Assembly: GCA_029891345.1 (NCBI GenBank)
Contig: CM057009.1
Location: forward strand, 298,879,466 to 298,943,465
Length of the DNA stretch: 64,000 nt
Direction: 5' to 3'
From: Dryococelus australis
Taxonomy: Eukaryota; Arthropoda; Insecta; Phasmatodea; Phasmatidae
Shown in pieces: positions 1-12,777 of the stretch. A program made the position numbers and the translations under genes. How positions within the stretch are numbered: the stretch's first letter is position 1; each line of letters starts with the position of its first letter. Under the pieces are notes generated by a model, which saw nothing but the letters and a program-made list of their open reading frames with translations, searched no databases and was not told where the DNA came from.

Positions 1-2739
1 ACATATGCGTATTTCTATCAGTAAAAAAAAAAGTCCACGCAGATATTCAAATTGAGCTCGCATATGCTTACTTTAATATTACATGTATTACAAAAAATAA
101 ATCTGTGTGCTATTTAGTAATGCTCTGTGTCCTACCCCCCCCCCCCCAAGATATAAATCACCATGTCTACGACACTGGCAGATGTACAGAGGTCAGAAAT
201 GCGAAACTTCAGTTCCTGGTATGTACGCAAGACACAGTCGTGTGCAAAATTGGCTGTGACACCTAGTGATGACTACGACACACCATCCCACAAAAATATG
301 TAATGCTTATTACGAAATAAATTCAAGCACCCGAAACTGCGCATGAATATAAAGTTTTCCATCTAACGCCAATAGAAAAACATCTCACCTAGAGCTGGCA
401 AATGGGTGACTACAAAAATTATGTCAGTTCAAAAAATTTTTTAAATATACTGTACGATGCATATATGGTGGCATGAATCGATTGCGTTATTCGGAATACC
501 TGGTTGGAAATATGCGTAGATAATCAACCATGGAGGCTGCTCCAGACAAGAAAATTAATGTTTCCGTAGCCTCATGAGCTGTACATGTATCGAATAATTG
601 CACCACCACACCGTTAATTACTCGCTGTAGCTCGACCAATCAAACATCTTCACGTAATCCGCTCCCCTACCTACAGACCCCTCTCTTACTCCGTCAGAAA
701 TACCCCACAGCAGTGCACTGGAATGTCATGTTTTCAGCATCTACCGCCAGAGTGCAACCATGTCGCCCACTTCTAAGTCCCTCCCCTCTGCTACATACTC
801 CTCTTCCTCCTCCGTTGCACATATACTGGCGTATAGAAGGTCTCGGGATCCGTTCTCCCACCTTCTAATGCCGTCGTTACTTAATGGATTCGCTCGCCTT
901 AAGGTGCAAAGTTTAATCATTTATAGTCGTTAATTTTTCTTACCGTAAACCAGCAGATGTATGCATGCTCTCCGAACAGACGGAAAATTATTTCGGCGAT
1001 ATTCGCATATGGGAGCCTACGCTCGCTCGCGGTCTTAGATACGGATAACGAACTCACCTTTCTGCCGAAAGAGAGCCCGCTGACACACACACACGCACAC
1101 ACACACACCATGAAGTCCTGCAGGTTTAGAAGAGAATTTCGGCATTCCAGCAGAAGGACGAAGATATTGACGACTGCCTTCAATGCGAAGAGTGCTTCGA
1201 AGCCTCCACCATGTCACCTTGTCATTTCCGGACACTCCGCTCCGCATTCCCGCGGCTGTTGCGAGGCGCGGCATCTCGCAGCAGCCACCACCTGCTCAGC
1301 CCACTTCACGACATCGACCACTGCAATGACAGACGAGGAGTTCCTCGGCCCAGAGTTATAAGCTACCGCACAGTGAAAAAAAAAGAGACACAAACAGCTC
1401 CACAGACAAGACGACTAATGATCTCACGCGACTGATCACATCGCATCTCCAGCCAGGCACCAGCGCTACCTGGCACGTGCTCTCCTAGTCTACATGCTAC
1501 TATCGGCTTCCAGCATATGAGGGAATCCCACATGCTGCCATCGTCACTGGAAGCAGCAGTTGGTCGAGATGGGGGTCGTACCATGTTACCTAAGCGACAA
1601 GCGACCGTAAGACTGATTCTGGCAACTGCACGCTGCCGGGACTGTCCAACAGCGTGAATGCCTGGTCACGGCTTATTTGTTACCAATAAGAATACTAGAG
1701 GCTTACTGGAAGTTCATCCCTCTATTTTCCTACCAATAATGAAACAGTGTAGTAATATGGCGCATATGAAAGCTTCGTACGAAAACAGCACAAAACTAAA
1801 TCATAAAAAGGCTAAATTTCTGAGGCAAAATGTGCCGATGCGTCAGGCGACCGTAAGTGGCGAGAGCGGCCGGGTCGTCAAGCGACCGTACAGCTTCTGC
1901 TTCGAGGAAGAGTGGCCTAAGTTCAAACCCTTTCTCCCCGTTCAGCGCTACACGTGATATTTCACCCAACCCTGTTGTGTCTCCATTTACGTCGGATGCG
2001 TTGAAATAAACGTGACCAGTGATTGCTATATAGTAAATAATTTCAATAATTTTAGTTTTATTAGTATTTTACTTTAGTGAATAAGCAGCTTGATGTTAAG
2101 TAACATTGTGCTCTAACTATAACACTGGAACTATTTTGTAGGAGTTTAATTCCACTCCAGACGTAAATCAGTGATAGTAGAATTGTTCTTGCTTTAAATA
2201 TTCACGATTTGTAGACCATTGCAATGACGGAATAGTTACCGCGGTCCCTAGGGCACTCCCTGTGAGACGTTCTAAGAAGTTGCCGAGGAATATTAATCAT
2301 GATATTATTTATCTAGTACAGAGATATATACTCTAACCTCGAATAAAAGTATTTTTCATATATTTTCCCTTATTATTTATAAAGGTATTATATATGCGGC
2401 AAATAATATTTTATGAACAGTGGTACGAAATGAAAGTTCTGCCTAGAGTAATTTGAATTTGAAAAGGTAAAGAACATGTGAACAAGTAAAAATATAAAGA
2501 GTTTCAATCACTCATACGTCGTGGTTTTTACAATTCTTGAAATCTGCAGGCAAGTATGCCTATCAAAATTGTAGTCTGTGATTTCGCCTAATTGGGAAAA
2601 TTAAGTATTCTTAAAAAAAGTTATTGGTTAAGTCACTTTAAAGTTGTTAGCAATATGATACGAAATAATGTTTTGTGATACCAATACGATAATGAAATTA
2701 TGTGTAAATTATTAGAAAACATTAACTTACATTACATTA
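1..2739. other. Noncoding region, no recognised gene
   Basis: I see no recognisable protein here. It holds a 13-base poly-C run (135-147) and a CA microsatellite (about 1083-1109). A pyrimidine-rich, CpG-containing stretch spans roughly 600-1640. The 12-mer CAAGCGACCGTA occurs at 1598-1609 and 1879-1890, with a close variant at 1846-1857. A 99-codon open frame at 1658-1957 (+) resembles nothing I know and could be chance. The remainder (about 1960-2740) is AT-rich and featureless. Confidence 0.6.
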
Positions 2740-3605
2740 TTCAAAACGGATTCACGAGGAGTTACCGCCGCTAACGTCGCTTATTCCTAGAGACCTACGA
2801 AATTGGCGTTATTACATAAAGACAGACTGAAATACAAATTACTGTGCGTTTGACTTACTTCATCCATTGGACAAAAATATGTGTGGCACGTCTTGGAGAG
2901 CTCTTGAGCTGATAATGCAAGTTCAGCGGTGGAGGGGTCAATGTCTCTTAAAGAGATCAAGCAGACACGGGACGTTAATTACAGTGCAGCGGCCTACGAA
3001 ACCACGAACTGTGGTCACTTGGCTATAAGGCAGTGGAGTCTACCGTGTCACCGAAAAATAACGCGAATTTTGCACGCATCTACAAGTCATTTGCAGCAAA
3101 AACTGTCCGACGAACGTGGGTCCTATTCCCAATATTTACAGACCAATACGAAAAATTGGAAACGCAATACCGTGAACAGCTCCACTATATTAGCGCGTCT
3201 GGGGATTGATGAAAGATATTGTGTATCAAAGGACAGCACAGACACGTGAGGAGCTACTTGCTTGTCACATGCATGCCGCTACAGAGACGGTCGTGTTCAG
3301 CTACACAGAGCGACCCGTGTGGTTCATAGGCGTGCCGACAAGTGTATGGAAGTAGACGGAACATGTTTTGCAAACTTGTTATACACAATTTTGATGCTCA
3401 ACTGTAAACAATGGAGTCTGAAATGACTTAAATGTAGTTACTTCGACAAGGGTTATTCTTCTTTCTTCGCCTCTCGAATTTTTCGAAATACCTTATCTGT
3501 AAATATTGGGATTACGACCGACATTCACAACACAATTTTTGCTCCAAATTACTTCAGGAAAAAGCCACGTGAGTGGCGGTAACTTCTCGTGAATCATTCT
3601 GTATG
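2740..3605 (+). mobile_element. Internally deleted Tc1/mariner-class element with terminal inverted repeats
   Basis: The two ends are inverted copies: GATTCACGAGGAGTTACCGC near 2749 on the plus strand is matched by GATTCACGAGAAGTTACCGC read on the minus strand from about 3594. Similarity continues for about 50 bases inward. Inside, the frame at 3244-3426 reads like a Tc1/mariner transposase C-terminus. The central catalytic part appears deleted, since the whole element is only about 870 bp. Exact termini are approximate because the outermost bases have diverged. Confidence 0.65.
3244..3426 (+). pseudogene. C-terminal remnant of a Tc1/mariner-class transposase
   Basis: This frame reads RDGRVQLHRATRVVHRRADK followed by C-M-E-V-D-G and an F-x-N-L-L ending, stopping shortly after at 3424-3426. 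Many insect DDE transposases of the IS630/Tc1/mariner class end with an R-rich helix and an I/M-E-V-D-G-x-x-F-x-x-L-L motif, and this matches. The DDE core that should precede it is absent in this copy. It lies within an element bounded by inverted repeats, so it is a fossil of the element's own transposase. No function is expected. A 107-codon open frame just upstream (2929-3249) is unrecognised. Confidence 0.55.
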
Positions 3606-4205
3606 TTAAAACGTTCCTAATATATATATATATATTTTTTTTCGGCGTTCTTTGCGTTTGTATTTATTGTAAAATTCTAGGAAATATTTTTAAAAAGTGA
3701 AGAAAATCAGTCGCTTGGCTTTAATTTTGGGGGATATACAACTTGCAGAGGCGGATTTAGGGTACAGTATTTAAAAGTGGATATAACTTAGGAGCATTTG
3801 TTTCTGTTTAAAGTTTTTACCTCATTTCATCGTGTAAATGATACGTAGTGTTAGTAAGGCTATCGTCATTCAAACATATGCGGCGTGAATGGGATACATT
3901 GTTAACATACCGTAATTTGCAGTCTATAATTAAAATACTACAACAATTACATAGACATCCGGATCAGGTGTGGAGGCCAGATTTTGACAGTTAGAAGAAA
4001 GTAGTGCCGATATTGTGATTTTACTAACATAATCTTCATTACTACTTAGGTGTCATGACACAGAAAGCGATAATGTTTATGTTTATATTAGCTGTTGGTT
4101 ACGTTTACCGAAAAAATTTATTCCTTATGCTAGTGACAATGAGGTTTTACCGTTTTGAAAAAAAAAATTTCTCGGTTTTGTAAATTCAAAAAGCAAGTGG
4201 GGTGG

Positions 4206-4268
<63 letters not shown>

Positions 4269-5100
4269 TGTGAGAAATTGTCTCATTGGGGATGGTTAAG
4301 CTGTTATTGTTTAAGTGTTTAGAGAAACGCACATAGAAGAGGAGGGGAACAAGAGTAAATCCGACTTAAACATGAATGACGATGATTTAAACATTAAACA
4401 TGAATGATGACATCGTTAAAGGATCGGATTTCGGAACCACTAAGTTGCTTATGAACGGGGCACATCGTAGTGGCCGAGGAGCAACTCCGCTTTGCATCAT
4501 TTTTAAATATGTAGATCAAGTCGTATCACTTTAAAAATGCTATAAATTGACGCATCCAATGTTGCTATTTTTTTCTGAATAGAGAGGAATCCTGCTACAT
4601 TCTTTACGCAATACCGTTTTTTTCGAGTATCTTTTCAGTTCTGAAATGCCTACACATTTAACTGTAAGTAGTTTTAAAGCGTGTTGTTGCAATTGGTGAT
4701 ATACGATTAAATCGAGCTTTCAATGGTAGAGTGTAATGTAACACCCGCAACATGTACGTTGTTTGCGTAACTAATTTACATACTTTATGTTATTATTTGT
4801 CATTTTTATACAACGTACTATGATTTTTCACTATGTAAATGTTTCTTTCTAAACACATGTCACCTATGTTATTTTCCATGTACTTATTTGAATATATTTT
4901 TTTTTTAATTTTATTTATTTATTTTTTCATTTTTATCTTGTGAGATTATTTCTTTAGGGTTTATTGTTGTAATTCAATTATTTTTAAGGATATGGTATTA
5001 TGTATATTTTTTTGTTTTAATAATTTTATTTATTTTTGTTGTGTCATATGTTGTGAATCTTTCTTACTATCTAAATGTTGTGTATTCGTTCTGAGACCCA
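3606..5100. other. AT-rich noncoding DNA with a (TA)n microsatellite
   Basis: No gene was recognised. A (TA)n microsatellite of nearly 60 bases lies at about 4208-4266 and a shorter TA run near 3628-3642. A short duplication, AAACATGAATGA, occurs twice between 4369 and 4406. A strongly T-rich plus strand spans about 4890-5060. Confidence 0.6.
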
Positions 5101-5126
5101 GAGTTCTATATTTTTTTAATAGTCAG

Positions 5127-5210
5127 GACATGGGAATTGGTGCGTAGGGGGTGGTTGGTAATACATAGATCCCCACTGCCTCCAAGTTCGAATCCTGGCT
5201 TCCCATTGGC
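5127..5210 (+). repeat. tRNA-like / SINE-like segment
   Basis: The segment has a good RNA polymerase III B-box (AGTTCGAATCC) preceded at tRNA-like spacing by GGTTGGTAATAC, which could be a degenerate A-box. Pairing does not support a functional tRNA. A tRNA-derived SINE head is the likeliest reading, but no target duplication was seen. Confidence 0.3.
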
Positions 5211-7682
5211 TGGAAACACAGGTTCCGAATCAACTAGACGTATAGGGTAGGACTCGTTCTTGAAGGTGGGTGTCGAGTAGGGTTTTAACTAGATTTTAGG
5301 GTGTCGTAACTTCCATTGTATAGTTTTGTGTGTTAATTGTTGCCAGCAATTTGAGAGCGCATTTAAGCCCCCTTTTGCTAGGATAGTATAGAGGAGCTTG
5401 AAGCTAGACCGCCACCGCGTCAGTGTTAGAGACGTACTTTTCTCTACGGCGATGAGACCTCTGATATATAACCCTGCACCTGCGAGTTCTGACAGCAATG
5501 TTTTGTTTGCAACATCAGAGTCGTCCTACGCCTGAAAGAGCACCGATAGCTGTAATACGTCAGTGACATAAGCCTACATTGTACTGAATATATGTGTCAC
5601 ATGCAGCGTCCGTCATAAACCTTCTAGAAGGTTTCTCCCCTGTCGGTGACGCCATGCTGTCTTTAAGTGTACTGAGAAACCAGCTTTAAAACTTTGCCCA
5701 CTGTTAACTGAAAAAAGTATCTACTCCCCTGAGCTAGGCACACTGAAGAATTGAGATTTTATTGAATAAACGTATTTTTGTTTAGTCTTTCCTAAAAGTA
5801 ACATTAACTTTAAGGGAGTTTACATGAGTGAACTTAAGCCTACTTTTTTGCGTAACATAGGGATTTTCATTAAGTTAGGTACGGCCACCCCCGTGTCAGA
5901 TAGCTATGTTATGTGTTCTTGTTGGATTGTGCAAATTGCCACAAGGGTTTTATTTAGTATTGTACTGATAAAACAAGGAAATAAAAATAATAGGGGAATT
6001 TAAAGAATTTTTTTTCAATCAACCTGTACGTTAAAAATAATTTAATTTTGGTGGTCGTCTACATATTTTCTGTTGTTTATTCCTGTATCTAACTATGTTT
6101 ATAAAGTATTTTCTTGTTAAACCTTATTGTGTATTGAGAGTTCCCGAGGTGTTAGCACGCGCAAAGTATGCACGTAGCCGAGTTACAGTCCGACGTATGG
6201 TATTCATCTGGTAAGTTGTGTTCCTGCCGGCCATTTTACAGGCCAGTAAATAAAGACTCTAGTATTGGTAAAACACACTTGGTCGAGCATAAAATTATAA
6301 CAAGATATTTATGCTGGTTCGCTACCTACTGTTTTATTTTTCATAAGTGTAAGCTGAAGGAAGATTATACTAACGTACATCACACTTTCTCTCTCACTTA
6401 CTACCGCGGTACAAGTATTTTAATTATTCACAGTAATTGGCTTGTACCTAAACCCAAGCACTATTATTTTGAATATTACTCCCTGTATCGTAAATTATTA
6501 GACTGAGCAAATATTGACACATATTTTTGCACAGGTTGGCGAGCGTACAAATAGTTCGTTCATTTCATTCTTTCGTTCCCACCGCAAACAGACGCACTTA
6601 ACGCGGGGCCCTTCGTAGTAGCCTACACCTCACCGTTTTATATGTGTAATGTACTACACAGTGTAGCTACCTTTTATACCACAACATCACAGTAATAACA
6701 GCCGAGAATCCTCAGAGGTGGTAGCTAGAGAATCTTCATTCAAGATTATAATGCAAATACCGTTAAGGTAATTCGCGGTAACTTTTTAAAGTAATATTTA
6801 AAAAAAATCAAATAATTATTATTAGCTAGGATCGCTAATTTTACACACTAATTAAAAAGTGCCCACATTGATCGTACTGCCGAAGGCTTATTTCTGAAGG
6901 CTACCTTGATATCCGACACACCTCAGCTCTTGACATCATCTTCGCCCATTGGCACGATGACAAGAAAACCTCTATTTATAGCTATAGTGACTTATATCAG
7001 GGTGTTTGGGCAAATAGCGGCGCCATTTACCGCAAGTGAACGGGAGTTTACACAGGCATTACTATAGTGGAGTATTTCAGCCCTCACCACTCCGTTGTTA
7101 CGATTTCTCGTACATTTACTTTATTGTAAAATGGCATGATCAAGCAGGCCGTTCAGCTAATGCCTGTCTAGACAATCATAACAATGTGAAAAAAAAAAAT
7201 AACACTAACACCAAGGAAAATATTTCGCTGTGCTTCCGCAAGTAAACTTTCTCACAAATCCTCAGAACAATAGAAATTATAATATTCGGAAATAAACTGC
7301 CAAAATGTTATAAATATTCATTCAGCTCTTCCTGCCTCATATTGTACAGGGAGAACGGAACCGTGATGAATACACTTTACAGTTCATAATAAGAAGCCAT
7401 CGCGCAATAAGACGTTAAGCTGCAGATTTCTTATAACATATAACAGTGCTCTATTTATTCACCGTTTTGTTGCAGGAGTTCTAACTGGAACATGATGCGG
7501 CCGAACTTTAAAGTAATGTGGTAAGCGCATGGGGCGTAGTTATGGGTATGCATCGAAAACAAATAATCCATTAGTAACTATCGACTACACCGATGGGCCA
7601 TTGCGTAATGACGACCCGAGACAAGGAAGGTTGGCCGATGGAGGCGTGGCCTATTTCTAGTGGAATTCGTGACGTCAGGTCC
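5211..7682. other. Noncoding region
   Basis: No recognisable gene or repeat. A 112-codon open frame at 6168-6506 (+) is unlike any family I know, and its composition resembles the surrounding DNA. The sequence is moderately AT-rich with no obvious tandem structure. Confidence 0.5.
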
Positions 7683-8572
7683 TAAGGCCGGGATTACGAT
7701 GACTTCACGTTACACGAAACTCGCGTCACGCTATACGTTCACGTGCACGTAGAACGTGTTGTTTTTGGGTGGTAGGCATGTTATAATGCTTCTCGCAACC
7801 AGTTTGTACCGAATACAAATCCCGGGGATTCGTTGTGTTGCTTTAAATGTAGAAAACTTCGAAAATTCAAATTATACAGTGGTATTTGCATTTTAATATT
7901 GATGCGGCAAGAATATGTTGCAAATTTATGGCACTCGTGATTTATAAAGTTGTTGAAAACAATTAGGATATAGCCTTAACCTACAGAGCGAAATGTGCCT
8001 GGGAGGTGAAGACGGATTTTTCGTGCATATAAATCGTATGTAATAAACTCTGGTATTCTGAGAAAATTAAATTGTGTTTAATGACGTAGGCGTACTAAAA
8101 GTTGTAAACCCAATGGTAAACATTCTGGTATTCATGCACGCATTTTTACATCTCCGAGAAACATAATTAATGAAATGTGGCAACATAAAGCTCCCAAAAT
8201 ATTTACGAAATAAAAAATAATTCTAGCCTAACTTCTATTGCACCATTATTCTCATTTACGGGAGAAAATTATATACGTAGTAGATGAATTAAAAACTTGA
8301 GCAGACGACATCGCGTTAACAATAACCAACTCATGGAAAGGAAAGATAATACAACATCGTCCGTTTTGTGATTGGCCAGCGATATCACGTGGTGCAGAGT
8401 CACGTATCACGCAGAAGCTATATATTGACAAGCTTTCCATCACGTGAACGATACGTGAAACGATTGTAATAGGTATCCTTGAAACACATTAGTTAAGGTG
8501 TAGTCAGCTTATATGAACGTGTTGCCCGTTACTTGTTACGTGAAACGTGAAGTCTTCGTAATCCGAGACTAA
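7683..8572. mobile_element. TIR element (MITE-like), PIF/Harbinger type, with TAA target duplication
   Basis: The element spans 7686-8569 (884 bp). The left end starts GGCCGGGATTACGATGACTT; the right end, read on the minus strand, starts GTCTCGGATTACGAAGACTT. The first 35 bases match with six mismatches by hand count. TAA flanks both sides (7683-7685 and 8570-8572). A 3-bp TWA-type duplication with GG-starting termini is typical of PIF/Harbinger elements, so that assignment is inferred. No transposase frame is visible, so it is nonautonomous. The interior is rich in CACGTG/ACGTG motifs near both ends. Confidence 0.75.
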
Positions 8573-9239
8573 ACCACTCGATTTGTTGTTTTAGATGGGG
8601 GGGGGGGGGGGGGGGTCCTTCTTGTGGTTGGCTAAAAGCAAACTCGCCGCTGTGTGCGAACCAAACTTTCGAATGGAATGCAATTTTGAGGTGTACAGAA
8701 GTGTATTACGCTTCTTGCGGAATGCTTCAATTTATTCGATCTGTCAGGCATTTCTATTTGAAGAAAAACTTATTTAACGACTTTTCGTAACCTTTGAAAG
8801 TTTGAACTCGAATTTTCAACACGTGGTAAACTTTTTTTCTAATTAGTTCAGACAGGCAATTACTGCTTACATAATAGGCCTACATTAAATGAAACAAATG
8901 TTCTTAATATAATCAGTATCTAACCTACAACTCACGCTACATAAAAAAACCGCCAATTCTTGAATAGCGTTTTTTTTTTTTTTTTGCTATATTGCTGGTC
9001 TGCAAAAGCTGGACGTACTAGAGAAACTTTAAACAAAACCAGTTGACACTAACTCTATTCATTACAAATAAAATAAACTTCTATAAAGAAAAATTATTAG
9101 AGTATGGACATGACTTTATTATATTGATGAAATGCATACACTGTTGCTAGTAAGCTAGCCAAGTAAGGGAGAAACGAACGCATTACATCAAGTGTTTCAC
9201 AGTAAATGCATTAATTTTTTTCTTTCAATTTATTAATCT
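8573..9239. other. Noncoding DNA with poly-G tract
   Basis: A run of 19 G residues lies at 8597-8615. The rest is AT-rich, with a 19-base T run near 8971-8989. No gene was recognised. Confidence 0.6.
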
Positions 9240-10140
9240 CATATGTTATGATCTTTATTTAAGAAAACGCAATGAATCAGCATACGTTCTGTACACAAAA
9301 TCAATAAATATAAAAATTAAATTGTCAAATATATGAGTCCAAGCACAACCTGTGTGAAAAACTACAAAATATTTCTAAAATACGATGCAAATATATAACT
9401 TAAATTACTAAATCAAAATACGTTACATAAGGAAAATTATCTGTAGGCAAAAGAATAAACCAACTGTAATAACGTAACAAGTACAAACATACAGCGATTT
9501 TCAAATAAAAATACAATTTTTATAAGAAAATGTCACGCAGAAGAAAGCAATAAAATATTATTAAATACAATTGTATATACCTACACGACTCAAAACAATT
9601 GCTAATAGAAAAAACATTATATACAAGAAAAATTGTTCTCTACGAGAAAGCAAAATACTGATCTGAAACACGTAAATACAAGACTCAGCTAATTAACAAT
9701 AGACCCAACATTGTGGACAATATATGCCCTTTATAATAAAATAAATATATATACAACACATAACAAATATAAGATTTACAACACTTGCCAAATTAAAAAT
9801 ACATTATGGCGAATATGTTCTCTAATGGGAAAATAATATAAAATATAACTTTTTCAAGATATAAAACTATCTGCGTATTAAGAATGCATTACAACAAGAT
9901 GTTCTCTACATTAAATACACTTCTGAAATACATAACAAATGCGAGATGTATAATATTTTGAGAATTAAAAATACCATATGATGAAGAAAATGTTCTGTGA
10001 GAAAGTAAAAATGTGTACAGCACAAAATAAATATAAAGCTTAACAACGGTAGGAAAATTATAAGCTCATTAAGAACAATATGTAACACGTAACATTTTGA
10101 AGAATTAACAACAATTGGCAAATTAAAAATACATGATCAA
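9240..10140. repeat. Degenerate AT-rich tandem repeat
   Basis: Related pieces recur: ATGTTCTCTA-like motifs at about 9815, 9899 and 9989, a TTGTTCTCTACGAGAAAG version near 9633, and CAAATTAAAAATACAT at about 9788 and 10119. Spacing is irregular, roughly 80-180 bases. This looks like an old, diverged tandem repeat. There is no coding signal. Confidence 0.45.
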
Positions 10141-10699
10141 TCATGATGTGATTTTTATGCAATAATTATACGACAAATTAGTGAAATAACTTCAATAGTG
10201 GTTCAGTTTTCGGAGAAAAAAATACTGCGCCAATGTAAAATTTTTTACATCTTTTTTTCTGAGAGACAGATAAAAACTTGTGTGTTTTTAAAGTATATCT
10301 TATTCAATTAATTTCGGTGAGTGACACCATTGCACATTTCACTCGTAAGAAAATTCTTTGAGGTTACAAAAGTTGTCACAATTATTTCAACGATATCATT
10401 GACGTCTGTCGAAATTATGGTGGTATTTTTTTTAGATGCAATGCTTTATGCGAAATGTAGGACCAAACACCGCTGAAAAATAGTTTCCATTTCTCGGATT
10501 TTCTCCAGGAACGTAGGTGAAGGCTCGAATAAGCCATCCGCGATGACATGTCCAAGTCATTTTTGCATTCGTGTGGCTATGCAGTTCAAAGGAATTCACA
10601 GTGAACATTTTTTGCTAGCCAGTATGCTAAATAATGGAGTTCAACTATGGGACACTCCTTTGATATCGGATCTTCTGCATTAGCTGGTATCAGTTCTAT

Positions 10700-11830
10700 T
10701 TATATCACAGTCATCTTCATTATCATGCTGCCTTTTGCATCTGCACCAATACCGGCAATTTTCAAAACACTGCTGACAATAAATTTTTCCGACCCAGCTG
10801 CACCATTTTGTGTGTTAAATTCATTCTGCACTATACCTGGGCTTTTTCCACGAGTTATCATTCTCAGCCGGTTTAGTGCATTAATAGGAGATGGGCGGTC
10901 ATTCAGTTCTCCTTGTGTCCTTTTGGCTGAACAAATTTTCTAGGCAGTCTTGGTCGAGTCTATGTGTCATAATGTATTTGATGCTGGGGTATTGCAACTG
11001 CAAATCCGAAAAGAACTGCTTGATGGATGTGATAATGCCTTTCTGAAAAACTTGTAGCGGTTTTTTTCTCCGCAACGACTGAATTCAGAAATATTTCTTA
11101 ACAGTAAATCTAAATTGCGATTTTGCGCTTTTTCATTCAAACCGTAAGCACTTTTGGATTTAAGTTTTTCTGAATATTGCTTATTTGGAACATAACTGCT
11201 CACTAGATCAAACCAGGAGTTAATCAAATAAGTGAAATCTGCAATGATGGGAACTTTCTCTTGTTTACTATATTTTCTAATTGCAGTTGCTGTTGTATGG
11301 GATAGTAACTCAGTGGCTAGTCTGACTTTCTGCATTTGAGTTTTTTCACATTCTACATGAAGTGTAGCTAACTTATGGTAAGAACGCCCTTCTAAAGATG
11401 AGATATCTCGAATTAAATCCGTTAATGGATTTTTATTAGCAAAGTTTCCATTGGGCCACATGAAACTATTGTCAAGAAACCAGTTTCTAATGAGTTTGAG
11501 AAGCTGTGGCACATAATGCAAAAAAGTAAATAAATCATTCTTGATACTGGATGATAGAGACACACCTAATTCTTTCCAAAGTGCTAAGTTATCACCACCA
11601 CAATCTCTGACACATGCTACAATTAGAAAACTAGACTCGTATAGCTCACTAATAATGAAATTCAATATACATACGGTTATTTTTTGTCGAACTGTATGTG
11701 TACTGGCTACATCCATGAAGACACGAAACCTCTTGCCATTAGCACTGGAGCTTGATTATGTGGCCCCACAATGCGATCTGCAGCTTTGTCATACTCGTAG
11801 AAATGTTTTACCTTTAATAATTGTTTACCT
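10700..11830 (-). pseudogene. P-element-like transposase pseudogene
   Basis: Read on the minus strand, this carries successive hallmarks of P-element transposase in shifting frames. Order: GPHNQAPVLMARGF then SSWM-stop-P, where the family has WKQP (11830-11700); DNLALWKELGVS and PQLLKLIRNWFLD (11716 to about 11050); THRLDQDCLENLF (about 11050-10935); RPSPINALNRLRMITRGKSP (about 10935-10840), ending with TAA near 10700. P transposases cut and paste DNA using an RNase H-like fold with D, D and E. Here the first D (in V-R-D-C-G-G-D-N) and the E (in LENLF) remain, but the D of the family S-D-x-P-H-L motif is Y (LHYVPQLLK). At least three frameshifts and one stop make it inactive. A TTTTTATAG acceptor-like site borders the upstream end. 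No THAP domain was found. Confidence 0.85.
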
Positions 11831-12504
11831 ATAAAAATTGTTACTTAAAATACACTATAATTACATAAATTAAGTGCCGACAATTTTACAAAAAGTTTTA
11901 CCATGTTTTGCAGTATTTCTGCGGAATGAAGAAATACTTGTAAAAGGTGTGAAGTCTTTAATAATAAAACCATACACGAATTGAAAGACAGAGTTTTAAG
12001 TTTTAAGATCGTTCTATTTGTGAAGTAATGAAATATTAATAGCATAAGAAGTATTTGTGAATATAAAACACCTAAAAAATTTAGTATATAATGTCAATTT
12101 ATATTTTGAGAATGCTAACTTTTTCTGCTCAATGAGAGGGCAGTCTGTAAGAGGAGTCCTTTTCACGCGACGAAGCAATACAACATTGGTCGCATGCAGT
12201 TTGTGCGAGGCGATATATTGAAAGAACAAACCAAGACCTGCATTGGGAAGCATGATGGTAGTCTGCTGTGGTGCTACATTGTTCAGTACAAAATCCAAGT
12301 TGTGCATCGACCAATGGCGAAGCGTGGTGGTAGTTTGCCATAGCTATAGGTATTTGTAGTGCAATGTGCAAATACAGTTTACCCAGGAAGCGACGAAATA
12401 TACCGAGGGACCTAGATATATACTTTTTAAAGCGAGATTATTAAATAAAATATTCACCTCACCTGCTGCATTTGCTAAAGTTGCTCCATTTTCTCCACTT
12501 ACTT
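11831..12504. other. Noncoding DNA upstream of the P-like pseudogene
   Basis: No THAP or other domain was recognised in any frame. Two similar pieces, AGCATGATGGTAGTCTGC (near 12249) and AGCGTGGTGGTAGTTTGC (near 12319), suggest an old local duplication. Confidence 0.4.
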
Positions 12505-12507
12505 CAC

Positions 12508-12582
12508 ACAAGACTGACTCCAGCAGAATGACTCCAGCAGACTGACTCCAGCAAACTGACTCGTGCAGACTGACTCCAGCAT
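12508..12582. repeat. Short tandem repeat, about 15-19 bp unit
   Basis: Four to five imperfect copies of ACTGACTCCAGCAG-type units lie head to tail. No coding role is apparent. Confidence 0.55.
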
Positions 12583-12777
12583 GTGATGTTTCAGTGCCTG
12601 CACATGATTGGCCAGCTGCAATCATGTGGGAACTCAGTAATTGGTTTGTCGTTGTTCCAAAAATGTATTAATGGTGTAATACGATTGGTTCACAGTCATT
12701 ATGACGACATAGGGCTTGCATACACTTGTATTATAAGCAGTGAGGAGGTCAGCTGAGAGGCTTAGTTTGACACTGGC

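Noticed and set aside
1083..1109. Telomeric or subtelomeric repeat
   Set aside because: It is plain (CA)n; no TTAGG-type tandem repeat was found anywhere in the window.
4208..4266. Cruciform-forming origin or regulatory element at the TA run
   Set aside because: A simple (TA)n microsatellite explains it, and nothing else supports a function.
10647..10943. 98-codon plus-strand frame
   Set aside because: It is antisense to the P-element C-terminal block, which has clear family motifs.
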